From contig JACDEE010000016.1 in the NCBI GenBank assembly GCA_013816585.1, positions 1-64,000 of the forward strand: a stretch of DNA of 64,000 bases, given 5' to 3'. Positions within the stretch are counted from its first letter, which is position 1. Each line of letters opens with the position of its first letter. The notes under the pieces were generated by a model, which made no database searches, was not told the origin of the DNA, and was given only the letters and a program-made list of their open reading frames with translations. Made by a program: the position numbers and the translations under genes. The DNA is from Sphingosinicella sp. (GTDB taxonomy: Bacteria; Pseudomonadota; Alphaproteobacteria; Sphingomonadales; Sphingomonadaceae). Below are positions 62,682-64,000 of this stretch, in pieces.

Positions 62682-63694
62682 GACCGACCCCCGCGTCCCT
62701 CGTCGCGCACTATACGCACGCGACGCTCGTTGCGCCGGTCGCCCAAGCGCAGTTCGGCGGCGGCGAACAGTCGATCTACCACCATGTAGCGGCCCTGGAC
62801 GCGGTAGTTGACCAGCTCGGCGTCGCCGGTCGCGCCGGTCAAGAACAGCGGCGGCATATCGCCCTGCGAGATCCCGGCCGAAAATTCGATGAACACCTGC
62901 CGGCCGTCGTCGAACGCGCGGGCTGGACGCCACGGCGCTCGATCGCCTTCGATCCGGTAGCGAAAATTGAGCGCCGACACATCCACGCCGGTCGCTGCCG
63001 GTGTGGCGCTCGTGGCTGCCGCGTTGCGCGCCCGCAAAGCGATGAGCTGGTCCTGCGGATAGGTCCAGCTAACCGACGCCATGTAGGTCGCAGCCGTGGC
63101 GCGAAGCTCCAGATGATAAGTGCGCCGATCGGTATTGATGACGATGTTGGTCGCAAGGTCCGGCCGGGTGGGCTTGACGAGGATATGGACGCGCGCGGCC
63201 AGCCCGGTGCCGCTGATCGTGTCGCCGATGATCCACCGCACAGTGTCGCCGGCCGCGACCGGTCCCGGTCCGACGAGTTGCTCGCCTTCCTGCAAGGCGA
63301 TGTCCGTCACTTGGCCCGGCGCGGTATAGACCTGATAAAGCGCGCCATCGGTCCAGGGATATTTCTGGATCGCGTTGAGGAAGCCGTCGCGCACCGGCTG
63401 CATGCGGGCTGCGGCGTTCGCCGCACCGACGCGCTGGCGGGGATCGGACCGCTCCGGCGCTCGCGGCGTCTCCTCCAACGGCTTCAACTGACCCGGCAGT
63501 GGCAGTGGCTCGGGTATCGCTATTACCTCGACCGCGCGCGGCGCTTCCGGCGCGGGGGTCGCAGCGATTTCCGTCGGCGGATCGTCATAGGTGATGGCGG
63601 GCGGCCTTGCCGATGTGGTGGCGCAGCCGGCGAGCGCGGAAGCGGAGACGAGCAGCGCCACCGATGCGGCGCGGCGGAATGGATTGGCGGTCAT
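62678..63694 (-). CDS. trbG: TrbG/VirB9-family conjugal transfer protein
   Basis: A 338-residue periplasmic/outer-membrane component of the Trb pore. Lipoprotein-type signal (SALAGCATTS), then Pro-rich spacer and VirB9 domain (GALYQVYTAPGQVTDIALQEGEQ, RWIIGDTISGTG, YMVVDRLFAAAELRLGD). Its start overlaps the trbF stop. Together with trbI it forms the core of the mating channel. Confidence 0.9.
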   Translation of the reverse strand: MTANPFRRAASVALLVSASALAGCATTSARPPAITYDDPPTEIAATPAPEAPRAVEVIAIPEPLPLPGQLKPLEETPRAPERSDPRQRVGAANAAARMQPVRDGFLNAIQKYPWTDGALYQVYTAPGQVTDIALQEGEQLVGPGPVAAGDTVRWIIGDTISGTGLAARVHILVKPTRPDLATNIVINTDRRTYHLELRATAATYMASVSWTYPQDQLIALRARNAAATSATPAATGVDVSALNFRYRIEGDRAPWRPARAFDDGRQVFIEFSAGISQGDMPPLFLTGATGDAELVNYRVQGRYMVVDRLFAAAELRLGDRRNERRVRIVRDEGRGGRS

Positions 63695-64000
63695 TGTGAC
63701 AGCTCCTTCGACCAGTTGAGGGCGTTGACGAATACGCCGAGCGGATTCTTGCGCAGGGCGTCGGGGGTGCGCGGCAGCTGCACGGCAATGGTAAGGATCG
63801 CCGACCAGCGTTCGGTCGCGGCGAGGCTGCCGTCTTCATAGCGACGCTCGGTCCATGCGACGCGGAAGCTATCGGGCGACGCGCGGATGACGCTCGACAC
63901 GTCCACCGCGACCTGCACCCGACCGACGTTGGCGAACGGGTCGTTGGCGCGGGCATAGTCATTGAGTGCCAGCGCGCCGCGATCGGTGGTGAAGTCGTAA
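63691..64000 (-). CDS. trbF: TrbF/VirB8-family conjugal transfer protein (partial, 5' end beyond window)
   Basis: The C-terminal 102 residues are visible (DRGALALNDYARANDPFA, VQVAVDVSSVIRASPDSFRV, WTERRYEDGSLAATERWSAI, KNPLGVFVNALNWSKEL), as in the VirB8 domain of TrbF. The upstream part lies outside. Stop codon overlaps trbG start. Confidence 0.85.
   Translation of the reverse strand, partial: YDFTTDRGALALNDYARANDPFANVGRVQVAVDVSSVIRASPDSFRVAWTERRYEDGSLAATERWSAILTIAVQLPRTPDALRKNPLGVFVNALNWSKELSQ

Noticed and set aside
1-64000. CRISPR arrays and rRNA genes
   Set aside because: No regularly spaced repeats or rRNA-like sequence seen; the only tRNA-like sequence is the 3' fragment at 3521-3569.

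Overview
The window looks like a chromosomal segment of a sphingomonad (alphaproteobacterium of the Sphingomonas/Sphingosinicella type). This is inferred from high GC, the protein style of the housekeeping genes (TypA, CioAB-type bd oxidase, AMP nucleosidase, SleB-like hydrolase, NodT-type RND operon) and dense ATGA/GTGA gene overlaps. No 16S or other definitive marker is present.

Region by region: (1) 1-3569 is the end of an integrated element. It holds an IS5-type transposase fragment at the left edge, an unknown Cys-motif protein, an excisionase-like protein, a divergent regulator with two matching 18-bp palindromes between them, a tyrosine integrase and, directly after it, the 3' half of a tRNA-Gln gene that marks the attachment site. 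(2) 3.6-18.2 kb is mostly core: a FixL-like PAS kinase, a secreted M49-like metallopeptidase, glutaminase, a bd-type quinol oxidase (cydAB) with an unannotated 33-residue DUF2474 subunit, TypA, an EVE protein, membrane and lipoproteins, a cell-wall hydrolase, an AlkB-like dioxygenase and AMP nucleosidase. (3) 18.2-25.9 kb is a fatty-acid or acyl-CoA degradation cluster: FadB/FadJ-type fusion, two SDRs, three acyl-CoA dehydrogenases and a PaaI-type thioesterase. (4) 25.9-31.2 kb holds a TIGR04282/TIGR04283-type pair, a TVP38-flavoprotein disulfide reductase fusion, a radical SAM protein and MTA phosphorylase. (5) 32-39.2 kb is a TetR-controlled RND efflux operon whose permease gene is interrupted by a one-base frameshift. 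(6) 39.2-48.8 kb carries MscL, a beta-barrel protein, a MocR regulator, an ArsR-SRPBCC-DUF1801 operon with a duplicated operator, a second orphan PAS kinase, a channel-like protein with an odd filter, and a small secreted-protein family with one decayed copy.

(7) 48.9-64 kb is accessory DNA. At 49.1-53.3 kb is a CBASS anti-phage locus: a CD-NTase, an E2-only conjugating protein and a CapV-like patatin phospholipase, facing a divergent XRE regulator plus ImmA/IrrE peptidase pair that matches the CapH-CapP control module. It is followed by a block of exported proteins (beta-barrel, NTF2-like, retropepsin-like, S41 peptidase, PD40 propeller, alpha/beta hydrolase) and a MarR regulator. A shared palindrome close to CGTAACGTGTTACG lies upstream of three of these genes. 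The right edge holds trbF-trbG-trbI-DUF2274 of a Trb-type conjugation apparatus with a LysR gene, so this region is probably an integrative conjugative element carrying CBASS as cargo.

The most interesting parts are the CBASS/CapHP module, the putative MarR protease regulon, and the small or decayed genes that automatic calling would miss.
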